Assembly: GCA_964016885.1 (NCBI GenBank)
Contig: OZ024741.1
Location: 413,661,812 to 413,725,811 of the forward strand
Source: Eledone cirrhosa
Taxonomy: Eukaryota > Mollusca > Cephalopoda > Octopoda > Eledonidae
Length of the DNA: 64,000 nucleotides
Direction of reading: 5' to 3'
The notes under the pieces are model-generated. The model had not been told where the DNA came from. It worked only from the letters and a program-made list of their open reading frames with translations, and did not search any database. The position numbers and the translations under genes are program-made. Below are positions 22,871 to 33,390 of the stretch, in pieces (within the stretch, counting starts at the first letter, position 1; each line of letters begins with the position of its first letter).

Positions 22871-24156
22871 ACATCACCCATGACATTACACTTGTCACCC
22901 CACCCACCCAACATATCCTACTTATCATCCACCTTACCCCCTCCTTCACACCTGCCCCTTCCATAATGTAGGGAGGGCTCTTTGTACTCTTTGTAATGGG
23001 GTTAGTATCATGAAGGGCTCCCAGCCATAGAAAGCATACCAAATGAAGTTTGAGAGAGCTTCTAGTCACACAAGAAGCTCCCTAGTGCACCCAAAACATT
23101 ATGTAAGGGGGTTGGTGATAGGAAGGGCATCTGGGTGCCCAAACAAAGGATCTGGAAGACTTTTCAGTTGTATTGAAGGTAACTTCGTTGGAGTTTGTGC
23201 CATGATAAAATACATTCTACAAAGGGAAGAAAGACAAGGCAACCTCTCTAGTGCTGGTGCCATGATATATTTATTTCAACATCTGTATAGAGCTAGTAAA
23301 CTATGACAGACTAGGGGGAGTATTGAGTACTCCTTACAGTTGGTAATCAAAAAGATCTATTTAACACCCAAGGTAGCCCTATAATGTATACCTGGGTATT
23401 TAATACCCAAGGATAGCCCCTAGGATGTGTGCCTGGGTATTTAACACTCAAGATTGCCCAACACTGCTACACAGCAAAGTTGTTTAGTGATTTATTTGTT
23501 GATCACAAGAAATTATTTTTTATTTAAGTTAATTATAAAAATATGTATAAAACTGATTTAGTAATACACCTGTCTGAGCTACCCTAGTTGGCCTTAATGG
23601 TACTCCTGGCTCTACACACCTTTTTGTCTGGCATTCTAACCTTTCCTAGATTCTCAAATTTATTAAAGAACAACTGAAACCTTTCCCTACATCAAAGGCC
23701 TGAAATCCTAATCATTCTGCTCTCATCAACATCATCATTATCATCATCATCAACAACACTTCACTACTATCACCATCACCACCATCATTACCATGACTAC
23801 CATCGTCCCCACCATCATCACTACACCACTACTGCCATCATGTCTTGTTTCTGCTAGTTAATTATCCCTTCCCTCCTCTCTCTTTAATTACTCTAATTAA
23901 AATCAACTCTGTTCAGCGAACAAGCTCTTACATTGACAGGTGTTTACCTAACAAAACAACTGTCCGAATTGTCAACATCTGTTTACAGACAGATGTGGTT
24001 GTGTGTTTAAAAAGTTGCTTCACAATCACTGGATTTCAAGATCATTCCCACTGCACTGTCACCTTAGGCAAGTCTCTTCTACTATAACCCTTGATTAGCC
24101 AATGCTTTGTCTGTGGAATTTGGTAGTGGAAACATACACATATATATATATATATA
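22871..24156. other. Intergenic or intronic; weak LINE-tail remnants
   Basis: 22985-23180 shows diverged 3'-UTR words (GTTGGTGATAGGAAGGGCATC). 23710-23840 is a CATCATCACC-rich tract. The remainder shows no gene or clear repeat. Confidence 0.4.
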
Positions 24157-27100
24157 TCATCATCATCATCATCATCATCACCGTTTTACGTCCGTTCTTC
24201 CATGCTAGCATGGGTTAGACGGGTTGTCCTGTTGTGGGCAGTGTCTGGTCGGCTGACCATGCCTTGCTCATACAGGAACTGATTTTGGCTTGATTTCTAC
24301 AGCTGGATGCCCTTCCTAACATCAACCTCATTTACAGTGAGTGCTGGGTGCTTTTTCTGTGGCGCCTACACGTCCACTTTACAGTGTGGGCTGGGTGCTT
24401 TTTTGCCGTGGCACCTCCACGACCACCTTGCAGTGGGGAGGGGTGCATATTGTCTATATGCTTCAGCTTGTACCCGTGGGAGGTCGGGTACTCTGTATTA
24501 CTGCGTGATGCCAGAGGTCACGGTCGTGTGTCATCGCCTTTGAGAGGTGTAATTGGGTAAGGTCGGCTTTTATCACCTCATCCCAGGTCCTCTTGGGTCT
24601 CCCCACTCCACGGTTTCCATTGACTTCTAGTGCTCTGCACCTTTTTATGCAGCTGTCATCCTTCATACGCATCACATGTCCATACCAATGCAACCTCCTC
24701 TCCTGCACACAGCATTTGATTCCTCTTATGCTCAGTCTCTCTCTCAATTCATTTATGCTTTGTCGTTCGCGTATATTACTATTACACATCCATCAGAGCA
24801 TGCAGGCTTCGTTTCTTTCTAATCTACGTAAGTCTTCCACATTCAGCGCCCAGGTCTCACTACCATGTAACATTGCTGTTCGGATACACGCATCATACAG
24901 TCTGCCTTTCATTTTGAGGGAGAAGCCTTTTGCAGCTAGCAGTGGCAGTAGTTCCCTGAACTTCTTCCATCCCGTTCTTACTCTAGTTATTGTACTTTCT
25001 GAACACCCACCTCCGCTGCTAATTCGGTCAGCTAGGTAGCAGAAGCTGTCTACTGTTTCTACAGAGCCCTCCCAGAGATTGGTGGTACTTGTTTCCTGTG
25101 TCTGTTTGCTGCTTGCTGTCCTAGCACAGCTGCTGCATGTGAAGCCTACATTCTTAATTAAGCTTCCTGAGATCCCGCTACATCTCTTGTGCACCCATTG
25201 TTAGCATTTGGGGCAGAGAATGGAGTTCCTACCTACACCTTTCCTACATACTGAGCAAGGCCATTTCCATGAGGGGATCTGGGTTCTGTTTTCTCGTCTA
25301 CTTACAAGGACCTTAGTCTTTGTCATGTTGACTTTGAGACCCTTTCTTTCTATTCCCTGCTTCCAAGTTTGGAATTTCTTCTCTAGTTCGACCATAGATT
25401 CAGCTATAAGTGCGAGGTCATCTGCATACAGGAGTTCCCATGGGCATCCGGTCTTAAACTCCTCCGTTATTGCCTGCAGGACTATGATGAACAGGAGAGG
25501 GCTAAGAACAGAGCCCTGGTGGACACCAACCTGTACGCTAAATTCCTCGCTATACTCATTGCTAATCCTAACTTTGCTGACTGCTCCCCTATACATGGCT
25601 TGTACAGCTTTCACAAGCCATTCATCTACTCCTAGTTTTCTAAGAGTCCACCAGATTACAGCACGTGGAACTCTGTCAAAGGCTTTCTCGAGATCGACGA
25701 ATGCCAGGTAGAGTGGCTTACTTTTAGCTAGGTACTTTTCCTGTAACTGCCTCATAAGGAAGAGGGCATCAGTGGTGCCTCTTCCTGATGCAAACCCAAA
25801 TTGCATCTCATCTAGTTTCATCCGGTCCCTAATCAACTGTGCTATAACTCTTTCTGTTACTTTCATGACCTGGTCCATCAGCTTTATACCTCTATAGTTT
25901 CCTCTATCTGGTGCATCACCTTTACCTTTGTAGCAGTTGACAATGATGCTGCTGCACCAATCTTTTGGTATGACACCTTTTAGTATTACCTGGCAGCTAT
26001 ACCCGATGGACCGGTTGCCTTCCCCATCTTCATATCTTTGATTGCCTTACTTACTACGCTGCTGCTGACTTGTACTGCTGGCCCCTCTATAGAGTCTACT
26101 TGGGGTAGGGTCTCTTCTTCCCATGCATTTTCCTCATTTAGTAATCTATCATAATGGCTCTTCCATGCATCTTTCTTCTCAGCACTTGTGAGGGCAAGCT
26201 CACCTTTATATTTCCAGATACACTTCTCTCCAATGACATCACAATTCTCTCTGACACACTGCCTCGCAATCTTGAACACCTCCTGTTTCTGGTTCTTACG
26301 TTGCAAAACATACTTGAATTTTCTATCCTCTGCTTCCCTCCTAGCTAAGTATACTTGTCGCCTAGCTTCCCTCTTGGTCTCTATGTAATGTACCCTGCTC
26401 CCCCGTTCTTCCATTCTTTCCATGCCTGTCTCTTGGCCTTAACTGCCTCATCTACCTTATTGTTCCACCACCAAGTCACTCTCCTCCTGCTTGTGGTCTT
26501 ACTCCAGCCACAGATCTCATCCGTCACCGCTAATAAGTTATTTTTTAGGAACTCCCAGTGCTCTTCTACATTGAATGTCTGTATCTGTTCTTCTTTACTG
26601 TCATAGGCGTTGAGTAAAATATCTTTAAATCTGTTACTGGCTGAGGGGTATTTCAGCTTCTAGATCTTTCTTCTCCGGGTTGGCCTCTGTTTCCAGGTTC
26701 GTCTAGTTCTGACCGTGAGGTCGCTGACAACTAAGCTATGTTGGGAGGTACATTCCTCACTAGGGTAGGCTTTTGTGTTTACGACCGTCCATCTGTCACG
26801 TCCTCTGATGAGGATAAAATTTATCCGACTAGAATGCTCCCAAGACCTATAGGTGATCAGGTGGTTGTCGGGTTTTTTTAAGTTTGTGTTACATATCGAC
26901 ATGTCATTGGCGTCGCAGAATTCTAGAAGTCTGAATCCTTCTTCATTTCTTGTGCCAACCACGTGGCCTCCATGGACTCTATTGAAGTCATCACAGTGTT
27001 TACCTACGTGTCCGTTAAAATCTCCTGCGATAATTAGGAAGTCATTATCGTTTGTTAGAGCAGTAGTGTGCATTAGGGACTCGTAAAACCTATCCTTAAG

Positions 27101-27470
27101 TTCGTCTGGCAACCCCGATTGGGGTGCGTAAGCTGATATTATTGTGGTAATTGTTTTATTCAGGACTAGTCTGAGTTTAATGATTCTTGCATTTACCCTG
27201 TTCACTGAGATTACTTTATCTACCCACTTGTCAGCTAGTAGTATACCTACACCACCCATCCCATCGTCATTTCCCACCCAGAAAAATTTGTAGTACTGAC
27301 TTTTTCCTACAAGGACTCTAGCAGACTCTCCTCTCCATCTAGTCTCTTGCACACAGCATACATCAATTTCCTTTCGCTCTAGCATTTCTACGATTTCTCC
27401 TGCTCTTCCTTTCATTGTGCTTACATTGATGGTACCAACTCAGAGTTTTGGGCATTTGTCGACACTCATA
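24157..27470 (-). mobile_element. LINE copy C, RTE-like, nearly full coding length
   Basis: The 3' end is the (CAT)n run at 24157. UTR, the C-terminal region, reverse transcriptase and APE endonuclease follow in order on the - strand up to about 27420. The 5' end is not defined; GC-richer sequence to about 28000 may be 5' UTR. It is the same subfamily as copies E and F and distinct from A/B and D. Confidence 0.9.
24463..27415 (-). pseudogene. LINE C endonuclease-reverse transcriptase, broken
   Basis: The N-terminus keeps the endonuclease: MKGRAGEIVEMLERKEIDVC, CVQETRW (catalytic Glu), ISAYAPQSG and IIAGDFNGHVG. The later VDYIL motif is INFIL here, losing an Asp. The RT region keeps FVDLEKAFDRVPR, GVHQGSVLSPLLF and LLYADDLALI. 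C-terminal HGSETWAL, YGHVMRM and GRPKRTWDE remain. The frame is split into at least five pieces. Near 25990 about 60 bp present in copy E (after GPSGIAA) is missing. The PHD-like finger is interrupted by a stop near 25200. Confidence 0.9.
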
Positions 27471-28498
27471 GGGAAGGGTCGATTTTTGCAGGGGTGTGTG
27501 TGTGCTTCCTGTCTCTGGATTGGGGCTTCACATGGGTGCTTGGCAGCTCACGGATTCATATTCATTTCATCTATTAATTCAGAGTTGCTCCAATTTATTC
27601 TCAGCTCAGGTAGGAAAGTACAGGGCTAGAAGAACAGTGGTGGTGGTAATAATGGCAGGGTGTGTTGGGCTGGGACGGGGGAGGAGAGAGTTAGGTATAG
27701 TAGTCGTAGAAATGGCATGCTGAGGTTTGATTGGTCGAATAGGCTATGGTGGTGTGAGAGGGTGGGTGGGGGGGAAATTGTGAGGTAGGTAGCCAGTCAT
27801 GGCTATCAAAATAACCGATAGAAGTGAATACAGCATGGCAAGATAACCGATAGAAATGAATGCAGCTACAATAGTAATAATAGCCAGTCATGGCCTGTAG
27901 CCTTTGATGGCAAAATAGACAGATAGAGAGGCAGCATGGTAGAGAAAATGAGGGTAACAAAATAAATGTGTTGTGGGAGCTAGCGAAGTGATAAATACAG
28001 CAATAGTTGCGAGCAGAACATTTGAAATTGAGGAAATAGGGATACCTGGAGAGATTTGGATGGATGGATGGCTGGAACGTGGCTAAGCAGCTCTAGTGAT
28101 TCATTTTAGCCTTTCAGAGTAGAGTGTATCTTATCTCTTCAATAACTTCAAGATGAGTGAGGAGGGAATGGGTGGAGAGGCAAAGGGAGGTAATAGGTGG
28201 CTTAGAGATAGATAGAGAGAGAGAGATATAGAGTGTAGCCATCATAGAGAGAGAGAGAGATAGAGAGAGGGGGTAGCCATCATAGAGAGAGGGTCGCCAG
28301 TCATGGCTATCAAAATATATAAATATACAATGATATTAAATAAATGGAAACTATATTTATAAAACCATAGTTATTTTATTATATATATTTCAAGGGTACC
28401 AAAACACTTTGGTACGCTTTCCTCAGATAAAATATATATATAAATATATATATATATATATTGGAAAATGCTTGAGATCCTTGGTACAGTTAGGTCTA
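27471..28498. other. Possible LINE 5' UTR, then GA microsatellites
   Basis: 27471-28000 is G-rich, unlike the AT-rich flanks, and may be the 5' UTR of LINE C. 28200-28300 is GAGAGATAGAG-rich. 28392-28435 is a small inverted repeat (GGTACCAAAACACTTTGGTACG). No gene is seen. Confidence 0.4.
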
Positions 28499-28839
28499 TT
28501 TGAAAAAAAGGAAAAGAAGAACTTTACTTGTAGATGATATTCTATAGCAATTTAATTTTATAATTTGTTGCTATGTAGATCTAATAAGTCCTTTATTAAC
28601 TTTCTGGAGAACTTTCTCACAGTTGTCGATGTCAATTGTCAAACTGATCTAACAATCGCCACCGACAAATGTGAGAGAGTACTCCAAAGAGTTAACTAGG
28701 ATTTTTAAAAAACTTTCCAGTGAAGTTAACAAAGGACTTATTAGATCTACATAGCAAAATGATAAAATTGTAGAATTATAAAATTAAATTGTTATAGAAT
28801 ACCAACTACAAGTGAAATCATTCTTTTCCTTTTTTCAAA
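28499..28839. repeat. 341-bp palindromic (foldback) element
   Basis: The left arm 28499-28620 (TTTGAAAAAAAGGAAAAGAA...AACTTTCTCAC) and right arm 28671-28839 are reverse complements with some mismatches and an extra tract in the right arm. Pairing appears to continue through the centre (TTGTCGATGTC against TTGTCGGTGGC). Shared words include CTATGTAGATCTAATAAGTC and GGTATTCTAT/GATATTCTAT. No coding sequence is present. It may be a MITE, a foldback element or a Penelope-type terminal structure. Confidence 0.85.
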
Positions 28840-28857
28840 CATAAATATATATATTGT

Positions 28858-29015
28858 AAATGTAGTTGGTGTTAGTAAGGACATCCAACAATAGAAACCA
28901 AGCCAAAACCAATTCTATATGAGCAAGACATGGTCATCTGATCTGGTTTGTTTCACAACTGGATAACATGTCTAACCCATGCTAAAAATGGACATTAAAC
29001 AGTGATGATGATGAT
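28858..29015 (+). mobile_element. LINE-type 3' tail fragment
   Basis: GTAAATGTAGTTGGTGTTAG, CATCCAACAATAGAAACCAAGCC and GGACATTAAACAGTGATGATGATG are diverged words of the LINE/SINE tail, + orientation, ending in (GAT)n. Confidence 0.7.
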
Positions 29016-29029
29016 ATATGTCTTGGGTT

Positions 29030-29400
29030 GAGTCATAAATGATTTCCATTTTAGTTAAATAATTTATTCATGACTAATTTAACAATGAATTAATTTCAAT
29101 CAATAGTACATTTACCATTATTTTGAATCACATCTTGTCATTATCAGGGAACTTGTTGACTCCACTCAAGTAAGTTTCAGTTGGTTTTCAGCTCAAGAAT
29201 TTTTCCACAAACATTTTCAGCTGATCTTCTTGAGAAATTATTTTGCCATTCAAAGCACTTTGTAGAGAATGGAAAAAATGGAAATCACTTGGTGCAAGGT
29301 CTGGTGAATATGGGGGATGGGATAGAACAGACCAGCCTAACTCCAATATTTTTTCCTGCGTGATTTTTGCTGAATGTGGCTTTGCATTTAAAACATTGGA
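29030..29400 (-). pseudogene. mariner-like transposase, C-terminal fragment
   Basis: On the - strand the peptide contains ILELGWSVLSHPPYSPDLAP followed by SDFHFFHSLQ and ALNGK. This is the hallmark of Tc1/mariner transposases of the mariner branch; the Asp in APSD is the third catalytic residue of the DD34D triad. The first two Asp and the DNA-binding half are absent. A stop at 29188-29190 interrupts the last helix before KPTETYLSGVNKFPD. Terminal inverted repeats were not found. Confidence 0.85.
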
Positions 29401-29458
29401 AGTTTGAAATGCATAGTTACAACTTGCTTTTAAAAAATGGAAATTATTATACATATGA

Positions 29459-29650
29459 TCATCATCATCATCATTATTATTGTTTAACATCTATTTTCCA
29501 CACTAGCACGGGTTAGGCAGGTTTGTCCCATTAGAAGCAAGTTGGGTCTGGTGACCATGTCTTGCTCACACAGAACTGTTTCTGACTTGGTTTTTACAGC
29601 TGGGGATGCCCTTCCTAACACCAACCACATATATAGTGTGGGCTGGGTGT
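29459..29650 (-). mobile_element. LINE 3'-UTR fragment
   Basis: CATCATCATCATCATTATTA, CTATTTTCCACACTAGCACG, GGATGCCCTTCCTAACACCA. Same tail, - orientation, 5'-truncated. Confidence 0.75.
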
Positions 29651-29976
29651 CTTGCTCATATAGGACTACATATATTATAGGGTAAAATGACAGGAGGTCA
29701 GACAGGTTGTATTCCTTTAGATTTAATTACTGCAAACATTTGAATGGCCAGGTTAAGTAGGAAGCCAGTGACATCATCAGGTATATAATTGCATATTAGT
29801 TAGGAAGAAACAGAGAAAGAAAAAACGAGAATGAAAAAAAAATTGTTTGTTTTTTATTCAGAGCGGCTAATTGAATACCCTGTTCTCATTCAGCTGAAAT
29901 TCACTCTGAATTCACCCGGAACTAGCTGTTGAAACGGCATGAGCTCAGCCATTGGGGTCCCGACTCCTTCATATAT

Positions 29977-30008
<32 letters not shown>

Positions 30009-30104
30009 TTAATGTAGAAAGGCTTCTACAGGACTAGAACTGTTTAATTCTGGAGAAATCATCAGGAAGCCGGCTGTCCAAGTAATGTGACCACCACATT
30101 ACTT
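29651..30104. other. Unassigned repeats, CA/TA microsatellite
   Basis: 29690-29960 is unassigned. ACACAC/TATATA fills 29975-30010. A perfect 13-bp inverted repeat with a 5-base loop (30077-30089 with 30095-30107) straddles the left border of the following SINE. Confidence 0.4.
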
Positions 30105-30437
30105 GGAGGCACATGGCTCAGTGGTTAGAGCATTGGCCTTGCAATCGAAAGGTTGTGAGTTCAATTCTCGGACTGGGTGATGTGTTGTTTCCTTGAGCAA
30201 GACACTTTATTTCACATTGCTCCAGTTTACTCAGCTGTAGAAATGAGATGATAGGGACTGGGGTCCATATCATTCCACTGTAAAGTGGTTGTGGAGGTGC
30301 CACAGCAAAAAAGCACCCAACACTCACTGTAAATGAGGTTGGTGTTAGGAAGGGCATCCAGCTGTAGAAATCAAGCCAGAATCAGTTCCCGTCCCACCCT
30401 TGCAAGCAGGGAAAAGCGGGCGTAAAATGATGATGAT
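30105..30437 (+). mobile_element. Complete SINE: tRNA head plus RTE-LINE tail
   Basis: The head carries a pol III A-box (TGGCTCAGTGG, 30114-30124) and B-box (GAGTTCAATTC, 30157-30167). The body GAGCAAGACACTTTATTTCAC...GCTCCAGTTTACTCAGCTG follows. The 3' part (GTAAATGAGGTTGGTGTTAG...GCGTAAAATGATGATGAT) has the sequence and (GAT)n ending of the RTE-like LINE 3' UTR. Sharing the 3' tail implies mobilisation by the LINE machinery. A truncated relative is at 17044. Confidence 0.9.
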
Positions 30438-30449
30438 ATACACACTCAC

Positions 30450-30788
30450 ATATTAAAATACTGGATATTTAATAACAGGTTTATTTAAAACTCTGTTATA
30501 CATATTTCGCTGAAGACTATCAATTATGATAGCCAGTTTCTTCAGTTACCAAAGAAACAACATTCGCACATTCAGCCACTCCACTGTAATAAGAAAAAAA
30601 ATTTTCGAGGTAGTTTTTGGATTTTTTTTTTAAATTAAAAAATCTTATTGAGAAAGTTTCAGTGTTTTCTAGTTTTTATAGGTTTTGCCGTCTAAAGAAC
30701 TCAGGCTCGGATAGTCCTCAGTGAAATATGTATAACAAAGTTTTAAATAAACCTGAATCAACTGATTATGGCCTCCAGTATTTTAATA
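30450..30788. repeat. Terminal inverted structure, possible Penelope pLTR
   Basis: The left arm 30450-30521 (TATTAAAATACTGGA...CAGGTTTATTTAAAAC...CATATTTCGCTGAAGACTATC) and right arm 30710-30788 are reverse complements with few mismatches plus a short indel. They flank about 190 bp. It lies 145 bp upstream of the Penelope-like RT remnant and may be its inverted pLTR. Confidence 0.7.
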
Positions 30789-30932
30789 ATATATAATGCT
30801 CCGGCTTCTACCATTTATACAGGTTGTTGAGCACTTCTTTATATCTGCTTCACAGCCGACCGACCATAATGTGGTTCACACATCCTTGGTTGGTTAACTC
30901 CAAATTCTAATATATAAGATAAGTCTGGCAGA

Positions 30933-31510
30933 ATGTCAATAGACAGCCTGCCAAACTATATCCTAGCAATGCAACCCAATATCACCAACATGAGTGAAAC
31001 AACACCACATAAGGAGAAAGATAAATTCCTCAAAGCACATATGATGATGTGGTCTGACATCCTAGGAACAAGAAAGCGCATGGCCAACAATTTCCAAGCC
31101 TCAAATAATGATATCCCAGCGCTCTATGGACTCTACAAGGATCATAAAATAACCACTGATCCTGTGGCAGAACCACCAATAAGACCCATCTGCGGAGCAA
31201 ACATTGCCAGCAACTACAGGATCTCCTACTTCCTCTCTATGATCATACGCCCATAATCAATATGTCCCCAGATATGTGTTACAGCACAGAGGACCTCCTC
31301 AGCAGAATCAACAAGTGTAACCAAACCTACAACATGAAAAACTACATAATAGGCAACATAGATGTAGTATCCTTATATCCATCTACCGACATTGATTTTG
31401 CTGTGGAGAAATGCCTGGAAATGATGAATGAGAGTGATGTAGTAATCTGAAGAGTTGACACTAAGGAACTGGGCCTCCTCCTTAGACTTAAAGGTTATCA
31501 CAATCATTTC
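30933..31510 (+). pseudogene. Penelope-like element reverse transcriptase fragment
   Basis: Peptide words ALYGLYKDHK, PPIRPICGA, NYRISYFLSMI and YSTEDLLSRI, then IGNIDVVSLYPSTDID, fit the RT of Penelope-like elements (KDHK and DxxxLYPSxD motifs). The later catalytic YxDD and the GIY-YIG endonuclease are missing. A one-base frameshift near 31254 separates the two halves, and a stop at 31448 precedes RVDTKELGLLLRL. Only the front of the RT survives. The clade (for example Neptune-like) is not established. Confidence 0.8.
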
Positions 31511-31892
31511 TTTTGTTAATTTCCTTACGTGTATCTGTTCCCTCCTATTCCAAACTTTCCTGAAGAAGTACTTCTGTCCGAAACGTCAAAAGCTCCTCCA
31601 CTTCCACCAAGTGTGAACCTAATATAACTGTCTATAAATTGGCTACTGTGTTTCGTTTGTATCATATATATATATGTGTGTGTGTATATGTATATATATG
31701 TGTGTATATATGTATATATATAATATATATATATGTGTGTGTGTGTGTGCATATACGTATGTATATATGTGTAAGTAAATATATATATGTATATATGTGT
31801 ATGTATATATATGTGTGTGTGTGTGTGTATGTATATATCTGTATACTATCCAGAATGTTCACTATATCAAATATATGTGTTTACTATTGCAG
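31511..31892. other. Penelope-like tail and TA/TG microsatellite
   Basis: 31559-31587 (CCTGAAGAAGTACTTCTG, then TCCGAAACGTC) resembles the CTGAnGA...GAAAC core seen in Penelope-associated hammerhead motifs. 31660-31850 is TATG/TGTG simple sequence. The pyrimidine tract and AG of exon 3 end at 31892. Confidence 0.5.
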
Positions 31893-31991
31893 AACGTTCA
31901 CTACATCATCAAAGCTTCCCTCAGTATCCTCCATAACATAGCTAGGAACCCTTCCATTAAACATTATTTCAAGGAACAGAAGACTTCAGAG
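31893..31991 (+). CDS. Candidate internal exon 3 of the host helical-repeat gene
   Basis: A 99-nt segment (33 codons, phase 0 to 0) with acceptor TGTGTTTACTATTGCAG ending at 31892 and a near-perfect donor GTACGTAG at 31992. The peptide has NVHYIIKASLSILHNIARNP and ends HYFKEQKTSE. It has the hydrophobic spacing of an armadillo/HEAT-type helix pair. Joined in phase to exon 2 it reads smoothly (LNAIHSK, then NVHYII). This is the best-supported of the three exons. The protein family is not identified and the gene must continue to the right. Confidence 0.65.
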
Positions 31992-32239
31992 GTACGTAGT
32001 CCTACTTTTCTTTTTATTTCTACCTTGGAAGGGTTGGGGGGGTGAATGTTGTAAGGGGGGGGGGTGTAGAGGAGGGGGTCAGGTGATAGGTCGTAAGAGA
32101 GGAGGGGTTGTGTGAGGGGTCTGGGTGAGGTGTCATAAGGCAGGTGTCACATGAAGGGTTGTAGTGGAGATGTAATGGAGAGAGATGACAGGGAGGTGTG
32201 CCAGAGAGGTGCCACATGTTCTAGAGTGATGTGACAAGA
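31992..32239. other. Intron, G-rich
   Basis: GGGTTGGGGGGG and GTGTCATAAGG-like imperfect repeats after the exon 3 donor. Nothing else seen. Confidence 0.4.
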
Positions 32240-32425
32240 AGGTGTGTCATGTCTTATTAACTCAGAAGGGGCAGAGGTGGTGAGAACAGACCTTAGATCA
32301 CTGAAGCTCACGGAGGGGATGACGAAGGATTGTGACAAGTGGAGAGATGCTGTGCTGGATAGGACCCTTCCCACCCTTGCAAGCAAGGAAAAGCAGATGC
32401 AAAATGATGATGATAATGATGATGT
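32240..32425 (+). mobile_element. LINE fragment G, C-terminal end of the copy-D subfamily
   Basis: The translation EVVRTDLRSLKLTEGMTKDC then DKWRDAVLDRTLPTLAS matches the C-terminus of LINE copy D (33411-33500, - strand). It ends in a (GAT)n tail. Only the last 60 codons are present. Confidence 0.8.
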
Positions 32426-32701
32426 ATATATATACATTTTCTTAAATCAAAATCTCATTACTGAATTCTACCCCATGGTGAATAGTTGAATTCTGATGTA
32501 TTCAATCATCATCATCATCATCATTGTATTGTAATAAATAATTAAGTATTGAACATGATTGAACAATATATATTGTAGTCAGCATATGTAGACTATTATA
32601 ATAGATACAGAAACATATGTCAAAGCAAATAAATTCATAATCTTCACGCCAAAGTTTTAGTTTTCTTGGTCCAATACTTATATTAATATATATATATATA
32701 T
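32426..32701. other. AT-rich, CAT and TA microsatellites
   Basis: A (CAT)n tract near 32505-32525 and TATATA at 32685-32700. No gene. Confidence 0.4.
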
Positions 32702-32955
32702 TATCATCATCATCGTTTAATGTCTATCTTCCACGCTAGCATGGGTTAGACGGGTTTATCCCACTTCAGGCAAGATTGGTCTGATGACCGTGTCTCACTT
32801 GTATGGGACTGTATCTGGCAGGTTTTCTACGGCTGGATGCCCTTCCTAACACCAATCACATTTACAGTGTCGACTGGGTGCTTTTTATCGTGACACCTAC
32901 ACGACCACTTTACAGTGTGGACTGGATGTTCTGTGATACCAACATAACTTTAAAG
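32702..32955 (-). mobile_element. LINE 3'-UTR fragment of the A/B subfamily
   Basis: CATCATCATCGTTTAATGTC, TTCCACGCTAGCATGGGTTA, then GGCAGGTTTTCTACGGCTGG and CACCTACACGACCACTTTAC. Word order and wording fit the UTR of copies A and B best. It breaks off at about 32955. Confidence 0.75.
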
Positions 32956-33390
32956 AGAAAGGGTGGTGTTGGTGGAAATGTCAGGATGGAGTAGGGGGTG
33001 GGTCAACAGAGAGACAGTCCACAAGGTGGGTGACAGGCAGATGAAATATAGAAAAGATTGAGAGAGGAGAAGGAGGACAAGGAGAAGTGTGTTGGTACAC
33101 AGAAGTGACTGAAAGAGGGAAATAAAGACAGATGATGTACAAGACAAGTTTACACATCTTCACCCTCATCAGCTCCCAAACTAGCAAAATGGTATCACAT
33201 GATTTAATTGAGAGTACCATTTTAAAATGCTGGATCATGCAACAGAAAAATAAATCTTTCTTCTGGTATGATATGTGTGTGAAAAAACAAACAGCACAAA
33301 TAGAAGGAGGAAAAAAACAAAGTAAAGGAAAATAATGGGATGGTGGACCTCAAGGTATCATGTCTGTCCTAAATATATATATATATGTAT
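32956..33390. other. No feature recognised
   Basis: Purine-rich unassigned sequence ending in a TATATG tract next to LINE D. Confidence 0.35.

Noticed and set aside
24593..26606. + strand frames across LINE C (and similar antisense frames in the other LINE copies)
   Set aside because: Shadows of the real - strand reverse transcriptase and endonuclease.
30105..30180. A functional tRNA gene
   Set aside because: The A- and B-boxes are present, but the anticodon and acceptor stems pair poorly and the body continues into a SINE.
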